A DNA stretch of 64,000 nucleotides from Butyricicoccus intestinisimiae (GCF_018918345.1 NZ_JAHLQI010000002.1:1-64000), one strand, 5' to 3'; positions 18,276 through 27,294 are shown, numbered from the stretch's first letter. Made by a program: numbers and translations. The notes: generated by a model not told the origin, from the sequence alone.

Positions 18276-19001
18276 TTACTCAGCAGCCTTCTCTTCAGCT
18301 TCCTCAGATGCCAGCTGCTCGCCCTGCTTGCCTTCCAGTACAGCGTTAGCCATGGTAGCAGAGATCAGCTTGATAGCGCGGATTGCGTCATCGTTGCCCG
18401 GGATTACGTAATCAACTTCGTCCGGATCACAGTTGGTATCAACGATAGCAACTACCGGAATCTTCAGCTTGCGAGCCTCAGCGATTGCGTTCTTTTCCTT
18501 GCGCGGATCTACAACGAACATAGCGCCCGGCAGCTTCTTCATGTCCTTGACGCCGCCCAGATACTTCTCCAGCTTAGCGATCTCCAGCTGCAGCTTGATA
18601 ACTTCCTTCTTCGGCAGCAGATCGAAGGTGCCGTCTTCCTGCATCTTCTTCAGCTGGTTCAGACGAGCGATACGGGTACGCATGGTGGTGAAGTTGGTCA
18701 GCATGCCGCCCAGCCATCTTGCGTTTACATAGAACATGCCAGCGCGCTCAGCTTCCTCGCGGATAGCGTCCTGAGCCTGCTTCTTGGTACCAACGAACAG
18801 AATGGACTCGCCAGCAGCAGCGGTATCACGAACGAAGAAGTAAGCCTCCTCCAGCTTCTTTACGGTCTTCTGCAGATCGATAATGTAGATACCGTTTCTC
18901 TCGGTGAAAATGTACTGAGCCATTTTCGGGTTCCATCTTCTGGTCTGATGGCCAAAGTGTACGCCAGCTTCCAGCAGCTGCTTCATAGAAATTACAGACA
19001 T
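18276..19001 (-). CDS. rpsB: 30S ribosomal protein S2
   Basis: 241-aa ribosomal protein. It has [22 protein letters not shown] at the N-terminus and the later signature [19 protein letters not shown]. The C-terminus is acidic/alanine-rich as usual. GGAGGATATTTCA precedes the ATG. It is preceded by a ~120-nt structured leader and followed by tsf. Confidence 0.98.
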   Translation of the reverse strand: MSVISMKQLLEAGVHFGHQTRRWNPKMAQYIFTERNGIYIIDLQKTVKKLEEAYFFVRDTAAAGESILFVGTKKQAQDAIREEAERAGMFYVNARWLGGMLTNFTTMRTRIARLNQLKKMQEDGTFDLLPKKEVIKLQLEIAKLEKYLGGVKDMKKLPGAMFVVDPRKEKNAIAEARKLKIPVVAIVDTNCDPDEVDYVIPGNDDAIRAIKLISATMANAVLEGKQGEQLASEEAEEKAAE

Positions 19002-19029
19002 TGAAATATCCTCCTAAAGTTGTTTCCTC

Positions 19030-19096
19030 CACATCGTTCCATTTGGCAGCGACCCTGCGTCTATGCCACAGGGCACCACGCCGCTTACGCGATGTG
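19030..19096 (-). promoter_or_regulatory. Structured rpsB leader RNA (candidate S2 autoregulatory element)
   Basis: Three nested helices can form: CACATCG/CGATGTG (19090-19096 with 19030-19036), GCGGCG/CGCTGC (19079-19084 with 19046-19051) and CCCTG/CAGGG (19069-19073 with 19053-19057). They sit between the promoter and the ribosome site. S2 is autoregulated through leaders in other bacteria; that this is such an element is inference. Confidence 0.5.
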
Positions 19097-19118
19097 TGCG
19101 TATTTTTCATACTTGATG

Positions 19119-19147
19119 ATTGTAACATACCGCCGTGCCAAACGCAA
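19119..19147 (-). promoter_or_regulatory. Promoter of rpsB
   Basis: Minus-strand TTGCGT, 17 bp, TACAAT; transcription would start just upstream of the nested helices. Confidence 0.65.
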
Positions 19148-19166
19148 GAAAAATTTTCGCGTTTTT

Positions 19167-19457
19167 TCAAAATTCTTTTGCACACGGCGCCTGCACCGGC
19201 GCATCGGCGCAAAAGCTGGTCAAAATAATATCGTCCCCGATGCGGCGAATCGCCTCCCACGGAATGACATAGTCCTGTTTTCGGTTCCAAAACGCCAGAT
19301 TATTTTTTGCCGGCACAACAAGCGCCGCCACCCTGCCCGTGCACGTGTCGATTTCCACATCGCTGACATAGCCGAGGCGGCTGCCATCGCTGACGCTGAT
19401 GACCTCTTTGCAGCGCAGCTCCGCGAGGCGGCAGCCGTTTTGACAGTTGCATTTCAT
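19167..19457 (-). CDS. YlmC/YmxH-family sporulation protein (PRC-barrel)
   Basis: 96-aa PRC-barrel protein (RLGYVSDVEIDTCTGRVAALVVP, YVIPWEAIRRIGDDIIL). It belongs to the YlmC/YmxH family found in spore formers; its molecular role is poorly known. I chose the second ATG (19457), since GGAGGG is directly against the first ATG but well spaced from the second. The start lies 2 bp after the deacetylase stop (TGAGCATG), so translation is probably coupled. Confidence 0.82.
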   Translation of the reverse strand: MKCNCQNGCRLAELRCKEVISVSDGSRLGYVSDVEIDTCTGRVAALVVPAKNNLAFWNRKQDYVIPWEAIRRIGDDIILTSFCADAPVQAPCAKEF

Positions 19458-19459
19458 GC

Positions 19460-20344
19460 TCATCCCTCCGTCTGTGCGAGCAGTGCATCCCAAAACTGCG
19501 CGCTGCTCCATCTGCCGTCCCGATTGTTGCGCCGAATGCCTTGTAGGCACGCCGTATCCCGCGTGAGCGCCGTCACGCCTTCTTCACAGCGCAGCGTGAC
19601 CGAAAAGCCGCACACCGCCGTCAGTGCTTCCGCTTCCGCATTGACAGCGCCGTATGGATACGTATAGCACACCGGCGCCTCTATACCCAGCGAGACAAAC
19701 AAATCCTGCGCCCGCTGCGTGTCGGACAAAAAGCACTGCCGATATGCCGCCGCAGTCTCTCCCGCCATGCGCAGGCAGCCCTTGCGCGGCTTTAACTCGT
19801 GAAAATCATACGAATGATTCTGTATCTCAAACACACCGGAATCCGCCATTTCCTTGAGTTCCTGCTTGGTGCAGTACGACCACGCTTCCTGTTCCGCCTC
19901 ATCGGTCTGAGAAAACCGTTCGGTCAGGCTGGCGACCGGCGACAGCACCGCCCGCATGCCGTATTGCTTGAGCAGCGGATAGGCGTATTTATAATTGTTA
20001 TAATACCCGTCATCAAACGTCAACAACACCGGTTTTTCCGGCAGCGCTGCGCCATCTTGCACATATGCGAGCAAATCATGGATGGTAACCGTCTCCCGCC
20101 CGTGTGCTTGAAGATATTGCAGGTCACTCTCCAGCATAGACGGCGAAATGACATACTGTGCCGGAGAATCTCCCGCATCGGTCACGCTGTGATACATCGC
20201 CGCAGGCAGCAAAATAACCGATTGATTTGCGGATACAGACATTGGATGAGAAAACAGCCAGCCGCCCGCCAGCAGCAGGACGGCAAGCACTGCGCCCGCC
20301 GTCAGCACCGTCCGCCCTTGGGCAATCATCCAGCGGCTGTTCAC
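19460..20344 (-). CDS. Membrane-anchored polysaccharide deacetylase
   Basis: About 294 aa with a NodB-type deacetylase domain that would remove acetyl groups from cell-wall glycan. One N-terminal membrane anchor (VLTAGAVLAVLLLAGGWLF) puts the domain outside. Seen: MYHSVTD, LLTFDDGYYNN with the catalytic/metal Asp pair, and QNHSYDFHEL with metal His. The GTG at 20344 overlaps the amidase stop as GTGA, which suggests translational coupling. An ATG five codons later (20329) is the alternative start. Likely a sporulation/cell-wall function, from its neighbours. Confidence 0.86.
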   Translation of the reverse strand: MNSRWMIAQGRTVLTAGAVLAVLLLAGGWLFSHPMSVSANQSVILLPAAMYHSVTDAGDSPAQYVISPSMLESDLQYLQAHGRETVTIHDLLAYVQDGAALPEKPVLLTFDDGYYNNYKYAYPLLKQYGMRAVLSPVASLTERFSQTDEAEQEAWSYCTKQELKEMADSGVFEIQNHSYDFHELKPRKGCLRMAGETAAAYRQCFLSDTQRAQDLFVSLGIEAPVCYTYPYGAVNAEAEALTAVCGFSVTLRCEEGVTALTRDTACLQGIRRNNRDGRWSSAQFWDALLAQTEG

Positions 20345-20895
20345 CCACTCACCGCCTGACGAAACGGCACACCGAAATAATCCGCCGTGGACACCGACAA
20401 ATTGCGCGCAATGTCGCGTATATTCGCGCGAATCCAATTGGCATCGTCGGGATTGTCATGGTATGCGATTTCTATGAGAATCGCAGGCGCCGCCGTCCGG
20501 CGAAGCTCCGCCAGACGGGATGTTGCGATGACGTGTACGCGCTGCGGCGTCGGGGAAATCATGCTGAAATTGTTGGCAAAAATATCTGCTGCCCGCCTGC
20601 CCAGTTCACTGCCGGTATAATAATAGACATCTGTACCGCGCAGTGTTCCCGCAAGATTTTCCGGTGCGGCATTGGAGTGAATCGCCAGATGAAACTCTGC
20701 GTTTCCCGCATTGGATTTCTGCGCGCTGGTCACGGCGGTGTCGCTGGTACTGTTGCGCAGAACCGTAATGCCGGACGCCTCCAAGTCCGGCACCATCGCA
20801 TCCGCAATCCGATTCATATAATATTCTTCGCTGCCCGCGCCGTCATAATACGCATTATATTCCTGCGTTGACGGGCTGAGAAAAACAGTCGGCAT
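20341..20895 (-). CDS. N-acetylmuramoyl-L-alanine amidase (Amidase_3 family)
   Basis: 184-aa Zn amidase domain with no signal peptide in this reading frame. Seen: SEEYYMNRIADAM (Glu ligand), FHLAIHSNAAPE (His ligand) and ILIEIAYHDN (catalytic Glu). The usual DPGHGG start of the domain, which supplies the first Zn ligand, is replaced by LSPSTQEYN, as in a clostridial subgroup. GGGAGGCGTGCC precedes the ATG at 20895. First gene of a coupled three-gene unit with the deacetylase and YlmC-like protein. Confidence 0.85.
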   Translation of the reverse strand: MPTVFLSPSTQEYNAYYDGAGSEEYYMNRIADAMVPDLEASGITVLRNSTSDTAVTSAQKSNAGNAEFHLAIHSNAAPENLAGTLRGTDVYYYTGSELGRRAADIFANNFSMISPTPQRVHVIATSRLAELRRTAAPAILIEIAYHDNPDDANWIRANIRDIARNLSVSTADYFGVPFRQAVSG

Positions 20896-20983
20896 ATTGG
20901 CACGCCTCCCTTTGCATAGTCTCTCCCATTCTATGCAGCGGGCAGGAAAAAGCATACCGCTTTTTCTTGTGTCTGTATGCAAA

Positions 20984-21010
20984 ATCCCCGCCGGTCAAGC
21001 CGGCGGGGAT
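20984..21010 (-). terminator. Terminator after the SLH surface-protein gene
   Basis: Perfect 11-bp stem ATCCCCGCCGG with a 5-base loop and TTTT on the minus strand. Confidence 0.88.
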
Positions 21011-21039
21011 GTGCGCTTGTCTCTTTGTTTTACAAGCAA

Positions 21040-24000
21040 TCAGCTGTTGTAATGAATAGTTGCCGTCTTCAAACACGGTTGGCCATCGTAATCAATGGTA
21101 ATGGCATCCCACTGTTCCTTGCTTCCCTTGAAATAGACATCATCCAAATTCGTTGCGTGAAACGTATAAGAGGTAATCTCCGTCACGCTGTCTGCTATCG
21201 TCACTGTTTTCAGCGAACTGCACTTATAAAATGTAGAATCCAGTTTGGTCACACCGCTTCCAATGGTTGCGGTCTCCAAGCCGGAACAATCTTCAAATGC
21301 CCAAAAACCAAGCGATGTCACGCTGTCCGGAATGGCAATGCTCGTCAAACCTGTGCATGCATAAAATGCCTGCGTGCTAATCGTCTTCACACCGTTCGGG
21401 ATGTTGACGGTTTTCAGATTTTCGCAGTGTCCAAAGGCTTGCGGCCCGATTTCTTCTACACTGCTCGGAATGTCATACGAGGTATCGCTTCTGTGCCGCG
21501 AGTACCAAATCAGCTCTGTCTGTCCTTTGGTGAACAGAATGCCGTCTACCGAGCAATACGCTGTATTGTTGGGGTCGACGGAAATTTCTTCCAGTAAATC
21601 GCAGCCTGCTACCGAGCCCATGCTCTGCACACTGCTCGGAATGGACAAACGAACCAGATGCTTGCTGTACCACAGTGCGCCATTTTCTATCTCAACCACG
21701 CCGTTCGGCACCGCATATTCTGTCGCTTCATCTGCATTCGGATAGCGAATCAGTTTCGTCATCGCCTTGTCAAACAGGGCGCCGCCTGCCGCGCAATAGT
21801 TCGGATTTCCCGCGGCAACCTGATATGCCTTCACACCATAGCATTCTGTAAAGGCATCATATCCGATATCCTTCAACGTGCTCGGAATGGTAACGCGCTC
21901 GGCGCTGTCGCAAGAGCCGAATGCCTGATCTCCAATGGATACGACACCTTCCGGTATATCGATATTTTTCAGCGAACGGCAGCTCCAAAATGCGCCTTCT
22001 CTAATCTTCGTCACAGTATCCGGAATTCTCAACGTCTTCATGCTGCATGCGTAAAACGCACTCTCTCCGATGTTCGTCACACCATCGCCAATATACACCG
22101 CATTTACGTCCAGATCATACCATGGCGGATCTCCTGCGTCATTTACGCGATAGTCGTACATCTTTCCCGTGCCCTCAATGAACAGCGTGCCGTTGCTGTC
22201 CAGCTTCCACGTGAGATCGTCGCCGCAGGTGCCGCTCTCCACGGTATCGCCCGGCTTGGGCTTGTCCGGATCCACTGCGCCGTCTGTCTTGGCATTGAGT
22301 GTCACGGTAGATGCCGCATTCTTGACCTCAAACGATTTGCCGAGCTTTTTGTTGTCCACCTTGCTGGACGCCGTGTAATCGCCGTTATAGAGATACAGAT
22401 TCTCTCCGTTTTTCGCCGTGCCGACAGAGGCACCGTCCTTGGCAACGGCTACAGAAGCGGTCTTTACTTCGGTTCCGCTCATATCCTTGACGCGGAACGT
22501 CGTGCGGTATTTGTTGTTCGGGCAGGTGCCGAAGCCCATCTTTATCTTTCCGCCCAGCGGAGAATCCTTGTCGTTGACCAGCGAGACATAAAAATCGGTA
22601 ATCGGTTTTTGCATCTCCATCAGCGTAATGTCAAAAATCGTTCCGCTCACGTGCTTTGTGATTTTCCATTTCAGATTCGCATGGGATTCCACAAACAGAT
22701 AGATTTCACCGTCCAGACAGCTTGTGCACGCATGAATGGATTCGCTGTTTGTCGTTCCTGCCGAGCCGATTTTCGCCGTTGCCGTAAAGTCGCCGCCCGC
22801 CTGCACGCTCAATTCAGCCTTGATAACGTCCTGTAAAAATTCAACGCTCAGCGCGATTTTCGGGCCAATCTTCACCTCAAATTTCGCTTCTCCGCGAATG
22901 TAATCTACGTTGAAGGACTTTGAAGAAATGTTCTGTCTGCCGCTGTCGCTGTCGTAAATAAAACCTGCCTTTACCTGACTCGTCGCGGTAGAGGACACGC
23001 CGCCCTCCAGACTGATTTCCATCGGCAATGTCACCGCGACGGAAACCGAGAATCCGGCGCCGATCGGGAACGGAATTCTGCCGATTTTTACCTCTGCCTT
23101 ATCCGTCTGGTTCTTGACTGCTTCGTCATTGTCCACCTTGGCGCGAACATCTACATTGACCTTGCCCGTGGTGGTCGAAATGACCTTGCAGTACACATAA
23201 TCTTCGCCGAACAGCTTCGCATCATAGGTAATCGCAAGCTCAATGCTTTCCTCTATGGATGCACTGCCGTTGACTTTGAAGTGCTTGGTTTTGTACTCCA
23301 GCTGGACTTTGACCGCCTTGGAAAGATCCAATTCCTCGCCCTTGCTGTCTGCTTTCGAGCCTGATGCGTCCGCGCTCTGCTTGGTATTTTCATTCACCAG
23401 CGTCACGCCTTCGTCCGCATCGCTCATATCAATGTCCGCCGGATTGGCAGCCACTGTCTCATCCACCTTCAGCACCTGATAGAAATCCGAAAGAACGGCG
23501 TCCTCATTCGGCGTGATGGTCACTGTCGAGCCGGAAACCGAAATATTTTCAACGGAAACCAGCACTTCTTCGCCGTTTTCATCGTAAAACAGCGCTTCAT
23601 CGCCCTTCTTGAGCGACTTCGCCGATGCATCGGCGTTGGTAACGGTATATGTATTCTTTGCATCCTGCTCAATGACGTTGACATCCTGCTGTGCCGTCGG
23701 CGTCTTGACTGTATCGTCCAGAACGCCGAAGTTGTCGGTCTTGTCCTCGTCAAAATTGATGACGGTCTCGTCCTTGAAATCGTCCACGGTCTGCGCATCG
23801 AATTTTTCCTGCGCCGTCGTGTACTTCATGCTGGTAAACGAATCGCACAGCTGCTTTCCGTTCGCATCCGTCAGCGTCAGAACCGCCTTATAATGCGTCG
23901 GCAGCATATTGCCGGTGATGTCTGCTGTCACCTCGCCCATCTCGGTTCCCGCCGGAACGGAAGCAGTCGCCGAAATATTGAGCTCTTTGTCCGTGTCCTC

Positions 24001-24774
24001 ATTCAGGAATCGAATGTTGAGCGTGCACGCGCCGGATGCACTTGCCTGCACCGTCGCCTTTTGTCCGCTCACGTTCAAATCTAGAATGGCATAGTTGCTT
24101 TCGCCCTCCTGCATCAGGCAGAACGAACGCAGAATAATTGCCGCCTGTGCACGGGTCGCGCCGTTCTGCGGCCGCAGATAATTGACGTCGTTTTCCTTTG
24201 TGCCGTTGATGAGCTTGTGGGACACCGCCCAGTTCATGGAATTTTTAGACCACGAAACACTGTCTCCGTCCGGAAACTTGGACAGATAATCTCCCTCTAC
24301 CGTTTGCTTTCCCGCATAGTTGTACAGGAACTGCGCAAACTGCTCGCGCGTCACATCGGCATTCGGATCGAAGCGATTGTTTCCCACGCCCGAGGCATAG
24401 CCGTTTTCATACGCCCATTTGACCGCAGTAAAATACCAATCCGACTTATTGACATCGGTAAAGCCGGACGAATCGCCCGTCACCTCCGGATTGCCGGATT
24501 TGTTGTACAGAATCCGCACAACCATCGCGCGCGACATGACGGTGTACGGCTCAAACTTGGTCGGCGCTGTGCCGTTCATGAGTTTGTTGTCGTACACGTA
24601 CTGCACGGCGTCACTGTACCAGCTGCCCGCCTCGACATCCGTAAACGGCATGCCGGCAACACTGGTTTTCTTCTCCGCACGCGGCGTTTCGGTTGCGAAC
24701 GCCATGGTCGGCAGCATGCCAGCCAGCAGGCACACGGCCAATACCAGACTGGTCACTCGTTTTTTCCAGTTCAT
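21040..24774 (-). CDS. SLH-domain surface protein with BspA-like leucine-rich repeats
   Basis: 1244-aa exported protein. A Sec signal peptide (KKRVTSLVLAVCLLAGMLP, cut near AFA) is followed by three S-layer-homology domains (FTDVEAGSWYSDAVQYVYD; FTDVNKSDWYFTAVKWAYE; a third with ATRAQAAIILRSF). These likely anchor it to cell-wall polysaccharide. The middle (about residues 230-880) is beta-rich and not recognised. The C-terminal ~340 residues hold BspA-type LRR_5 repeats (IPDTVTKIREGAFWSC; IPSSVEEIGPQAFGHC and so on). TAAGGAGGTAAAAA precedes the ATG. Adhesion or ligand binding is inference from the repeats. Confidence 0.9.
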   Translation of the reverse strand: MNWKKRVTSLVLAVCLLAGMLPTMAFATETPRAEKKTSVAGMPFTDVEAGSWYSDAVQYVYDNKLMNGTAPTKFEPYTVMSRAMVVRILYNKSGNPEVTGDSSGFTDVNKSDWYFTAVKWAYENGYASGVGNNRFDPNADVTREQFAQFLYNYAGKQTVEGDYLSKFPDGDSVSWSKNSMNWAVSHKLINGTKENDVNYLRPQNGATRAQAAIILRSFCLMQEGESNYAILDLNVSGQKATVQASASGACTLNIRFLNEDTDKELNISATASVPAGTEMGEVTADITGNMLPTHYKAVLTLTDANGKQLCDSFTSMKYTTAQEKFDAQTVDDFKDETVINFDEDKTDNFGVLDDTVKTPTAQQDVNVIEQDAKNTYTVTNADASAKSLKKGDEALFYDENGEEVLVSVENISVSGSTVTITPNEDAVLSDFYQVLKVDETVAANPADIDMSDADEGVTLVNENTKQSADASGSKADSKGEELDLSKAVKVQLEYKTKHFKVNGSASIEESIELAITYDAKLFGEDYVYCKVISTTTGKVNVDVRAKVDNDEAVKNQTDKAEVKIGRIPFPIGAGFSVSVAVTLPMEISLEGGVSSTATSQVKAGFIYDSDSGRQNISSKSFNVDYIRGEAKFEVKIGPKIALSVEFLQDVIKAELSVQAGGDFTATAKIGSAGTTNSESIHACTSCLDGEIYLFVESHANLKWKITKHVSGTIFDITLMEMQKPITDFYVSLVNDKDSPLGGKIKMGFGTCPNNKYRTTFRVKDMSGTEVKTASVAVAKDGASVGTAKNGENLYLYNGDYTASSKVDNKKLGKSFEVKNAASTVTLNAKTDGAVDPDKPKPGDTVESGTCGDDLTWKLDSNGTLFIEGTGKMYDYRVNDAGDPPWYDLDVNAVYIGDGVTNIGESAFYACSMKTLRIPDTVTKIREGAFWSCRSLKNIDIPEGVVSIGDQAFGSCDSAERVTIPSTLKDIGYDAFTECYGVKAYQVAAGNPNYCAAGGALFDKAMTKLIRYPNADEATEYAVPNGVVEIENGALWYSKHLVRLSIPSSVQSMGSVAGCDLLEEISVDPNNTAYCSVDGILFTKGQTELIWYSRHRSDTSYDIPSSVEEIGPQAFGHCENLKTVNIPNGVKTISTQAFYACTGLTSIAIPDSVTSLGFWAFEDCSGLETATIGSGVTKLDSTFYKCSSLKTVTIADSVTEITSYTFHATNLDDVYFKGSKEQWDAITIDYDGQPCLKTATIHYNS

Positions 24775-24825
24775 TTTTTACCTCCTTATTATCTGCACGT
24801 TCTGCAGAATAACCGTTCCGCTTTC

Positions 24826-24854
24826 ATGATACCAAAATCTGTAATTTTTTACAA
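24826..24854 (-). promoter_or_regulatory. Promoter of the SLH surface-protein gene
   Basis: Minus-strand TTGTAA, 17 bp, TATCAT, immediately after the hydrogenase terminator. Confidence 0.65.
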
Positions 24855-24862
24855 GTAAAAAA

Positions 24863-24892
24863 GCACCAGAGGCATTATTCTGCCTCTGGTGC
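24863..24892 (-). terminator. Terminator after the hydrogenase gene
   Basis: Perfect 12-bp stem GCACCAGAGGCA with loop GAATAA and six T on the minus strand. Confidence 0.93.
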
Positions 24893-24912
24893 CGCAATGC
24901 GTTGCTATGCAA

Positions 24913-26340
24913 TTAGAATTTGGTCTCGTAGCTGCCAACCGACATGTTGACGCCTTCCTTCGAGCTTGTCTTTGCAAACGTGTCCACCGAGCGCCGATCC
25001 GTCGGCAGATGGCTGATTGCACCCGCGCCGTTGACGCAGCCGCCCTCACACGCCATGCCCTCGATAAAGTTTTCCGCCAGCTTGCCCATCTTCGCCTTGA
25101 GCAGTGCAACCTTGCACTGTTCAATGCCGCTGCACACAGCCGCCTTCGGCTCAAAGTCGATTTCTTGCTCCTTGATGCTCTCGACGACCGCCTCGGTCAG
25201 GCCGCCCGAGCGCGCAAAGATACGGCCGAAGTACGAAGCATCGCTGACCGGCAGCTCGCTCTGTTCCTCCGGTGCGCAGTCCGCCGCATCCAGCAGTGCC
25301 ACCATCTCCTCAAACGTCAGCACGCAGTCCACCCACGGGCGAACGTGCTCCAGCTTCTGTTCTTCCTTCTTTGCGGTGCACGGGCCGATAAATACCGTCT
25401 TAACCGGCCACGCACTGTTTTCCTTGATGTATTTGCCAAGCTCTGCCATTGGAGACAGGTTGTGTGAGATGTGCTCCGCCATCTCCGGCATGTGCTTCTT
25501 GATGTAGCTGACAAATGCCGGACAGCACGAGGAGGTCAAAAAGCCCTTTTCCGCCAGCTCCTTGGATTCCTTCTTTGCGACCATATCAGCGCCCAGTGCC
25601 GCTTCGACCACATCATGGAATCCCAGATTGCGCAGTGCCTGCTTGACCTGTCCCAGCTTGACGCCCTTGAACTGCGAGGCAATCGCCGGTGCGACAATCG
25701 CCACCGTGTAATAGCCGCGGTGATCCGCCTGCTGGAGCAGCTTGATGGCATCGACAATGGAAGAATTGTCCACCACTGCGCCGAACGGACACTGGAACAC
25801 ACAGGCGCCGCAGCTGATGCACTTGTCGTAGTTGATTTCCGCCTTCTGCATGTCGTTCATCTTGATGGCGCCGACCTTGCAGGCGCGCTCACACGGACGC
25901 ACGTTTTCGGTAATCGCCTCATACGGACAGGCCTTTGCACAGCGGCCGCAGTGGATGCACTTTTCCGGATCAATTTCCATCTTTCCGGATTTGGTTCTGC
26001 TGATGGCGCCCTTCGGACAGGCCTTCATGCAGCGGTGCGCCAGACAGCCTCGGCAGGCGTTGCTGACGGTGTACCGGTCTACCGGACATTCGTCACAGGC
26101 GATGTCAATGACCTGAATGACGTTGTCGCCGCGGTCTCCGCCAAGCGCTGTGTGCACGCGCTCGCCAACAATGGCGCGTTCCTTGTAAATGCAGCAGCGC
26201 ATGGTCGGCTTTCTGCCCGGAATAACCTCAAGCGGGACAGAATAATATACATCTTCCATTCTTTCGTTCAGCGCGTGCTCCGCCACTGCACGAAGTACCT
26301 TATACTTTATTTTTTGGACGTCTGTCTCAAAACTTCTCAT
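24913..26340 (-). CDS. Monomeric [FeFe]-hydrogenase
   Basis: 475-aa iron-sulfur enzyme. An N-terminal Cys-rich region leads to two ferredoxin-type 4Fe-4S binding sets (CIHCGRCAKACPYEA; CISCGACVFQCPFGA). The C-terminal H-cluster domain has all three signatures: L1 TSSCCPAF (both Cys kept), L2 GPCTAKKEE, and L3 EGMACEGGCVNG. It should exchange protons and H2 with a ferredoxin-type partner. This short form corresponds to the group often named monomeric [FeFe]-hydrogenase; a sensory or non-H2 role cannot be excluded. No hydABC subunits or hydEFG maturases are nearby. Start at 26340 after GGAGAGGCGTGC. Confidence 0.9.
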   Translation of the reverse strand: MRSFETDVQKIKYKVLRAVAEHALNERMEDVYYSVPLEVIPGRKPTMRCCIYKERAIVGERVHTALGGDRGDNVIQVIDIACDECPVDRYTVSNACRGCLAHRCMKACPKGAISRTKSGKMEIDPEKCIHCGRCAKACPYEAITENVRPCERACKVGAIKMNDMQKAEINYDKCISCGACVFQCPFGAVVDNSSIVDAIKLLQQADHRGYYTVAIVAPAIASQFKGVKLGQVKQALRNLGFHDVVEAALGADMVAKKESKELAEKGFLTSSCCPAFVSYIKKHMPEMAEHISHNLSPMAELGKYIKENSAWPVKTVFIGPCTAKKEEQKLEHVRPWVDCVLTFEEMVALLDAADCAPEEQSELPVSDASYFGRIFARSGGLTEAVVESIKEQEIDFEPKAAVCSGIEQCKVALLKAKMGKLAENFIEGMACEGGCVNGAGAISHLPTDRRSVDTFAKTSSKEGVNMSVGSYETKF

Positions 26341-26392
26341 GCACGCCTCTCCTCTTCCCAAAATGCGAGCTTGTCTTATCCTTAACAGATGT

Positions 26393-26421
26393 ATTGTATC
26401 GTAACAAAAGTTACTTGTCAA
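26393..26421 (-). promoter_or_regulatory. Hydrogenase promoter with an inverted repeat in its spacer
   Basis: Minus-strand TTGACA, 17 bp, TACAAT. The spacer contains the perfect palindrome GTAAC-TTTT-GTTAC (26401-26414), well placed for repressor binding. Confidence 0.75.
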
Positions 26422-26580
26422 TCATGCCCCGCGCCTTTTCGCCGGATGCTTTTTGCCGTTTATTCCTTCATTGAGCAATTACTTTGACTTTTTTGATTCA
26501 TTGTTTATCAACTTGCGGCGATATTGCCCGAATCATGTCCATTTCCACAAGTTTTCACGCAAAATTTCGATAAAATTTTA

Positions 26581-27144
26581 TCAATCTTTGTCCGCCGTGC
26601 GGAACTGTGCAATGCCGGTTGCATACAGGCTGCCGCCCTGCGCGTCCATCGACACGATTGCCGGAAAGTTTTCCACAGTCAGGCGCTTGACCGACTCGCA
26701 GCCCAGCTCGTCATAGGCAACGACTTCGAGGGACTTGACGGAGTCCGCAATGACAGCGCCCGCGCCGCCGATTGCCACCATATAGACACAGCCGTACTTC
26801 TGCATGGCATCGTGCACCTTCTGGTTGCGCACACCCTTGCCAATCATGCATACCTGACCCTTTTCGATGAGCGTCGGAGAGAACGGATCCATACGGCCGG
26901 AAGTGGTCGGACCGCAGGAGCCGATGACCTGTCCCGGCTTTGCCGGCGTCGGACCCGCATAGTATACGACAGAATCCTGAATATCAAACGGTACCTGCTC
27001 CCCGTTTTCCAATGCTGCCAGAATCTTTTTATGCGCCGCATCGCGTGCGGTGTAAACGGTTCCCGTCAGGGACACCGTGTCGCCTGCCTTGAGTACCCCA
27101 ACGTAGTCGCGCAGCTGCGATGTTTTTAAGTCGTAATGTGCCAT
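26581..27144 (-). CDS. Class I fumarate hydratase beta subunit
   Basis: 187-aa C-terminal (beta) half of a class I, Fe-S-dependent fumarase / L-tartrate dehydratase (TtdB/FumA C-terminal family). Seen: SLTGTVYTARDAAHKK, YAGPTPAKPGQVIGSCGPTTSGRMD and the later GGAGAVIADSVKS. The alpha subunit, which carries most cluster ligands, normally sits directly upstream; here upstream is the divergent ilvA. No alpha gene occurs in the window, so it must be elsewhere or missing. Own promoter at 27182-27210. Confidence 0.9.
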   Translation of the reverse strand: MAHYDLKTSQLRDYVGVLKAGDTVSLTGTVYTARDAAHKKILAALENGEQVPFDIQDSVVYYAGPTPAKPGQVIGSCGPTTSGRMDPFSPTLIEKGQVCMIGKGVRNQKVHDAMQKYGCVYMVAIGGAGAVIADSVKSLEVVAYDELGCESVKRLTVENFPAIVSMDAQGGSLYATGIAQFRTADKD

Positions 27145-27181
27145 GGAATAACCTCATTTCCTATTATTTTATTCTCATTTT

Positions 27182-27210
27182 ATTATAGCAGGGAAGTTTT
27201 TGAAATACAA
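27182..27210 (-). promoter_or_regulatory. Promoter of the fumarase subunit gene
   Basis: Minus-strand TTGTAT, 17 bp, TATAAT. It is back to back with the ilvA promoter, the two -35 boxes being about 10 bp apart. Confidence 0.65.
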
Positions 27211-27219
27211 CCAAATCCC

Positions 27220-27248
27220 TTGAATTCCTCATATAGGAATGATACAAT
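27220..27248 (+). promoter_or_regulatory. Promoter of threonine ammonia-lyase with spacer palindrome
   Basis: TTGAAT, 17 bp, TACAAT. The spacer is occupied by ATTCCT-CATAT-AGGAAT (27224-27240), a perfect inverted repeat suggestive of an operator. Confidence 0.65.
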
Positions 27249-27294
27249 GAAACAGAATCGAAAAAAACAAGCAAACAGGAGGAAATGACTACCA

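Noticed and set aside
26569-26582. AT-rich palindrome GATAAAATTTTATC at the fumarase stop codon
   Set aside because: Perfect, but short and AT-only in the centre; no promoter or T-run gives it a role.
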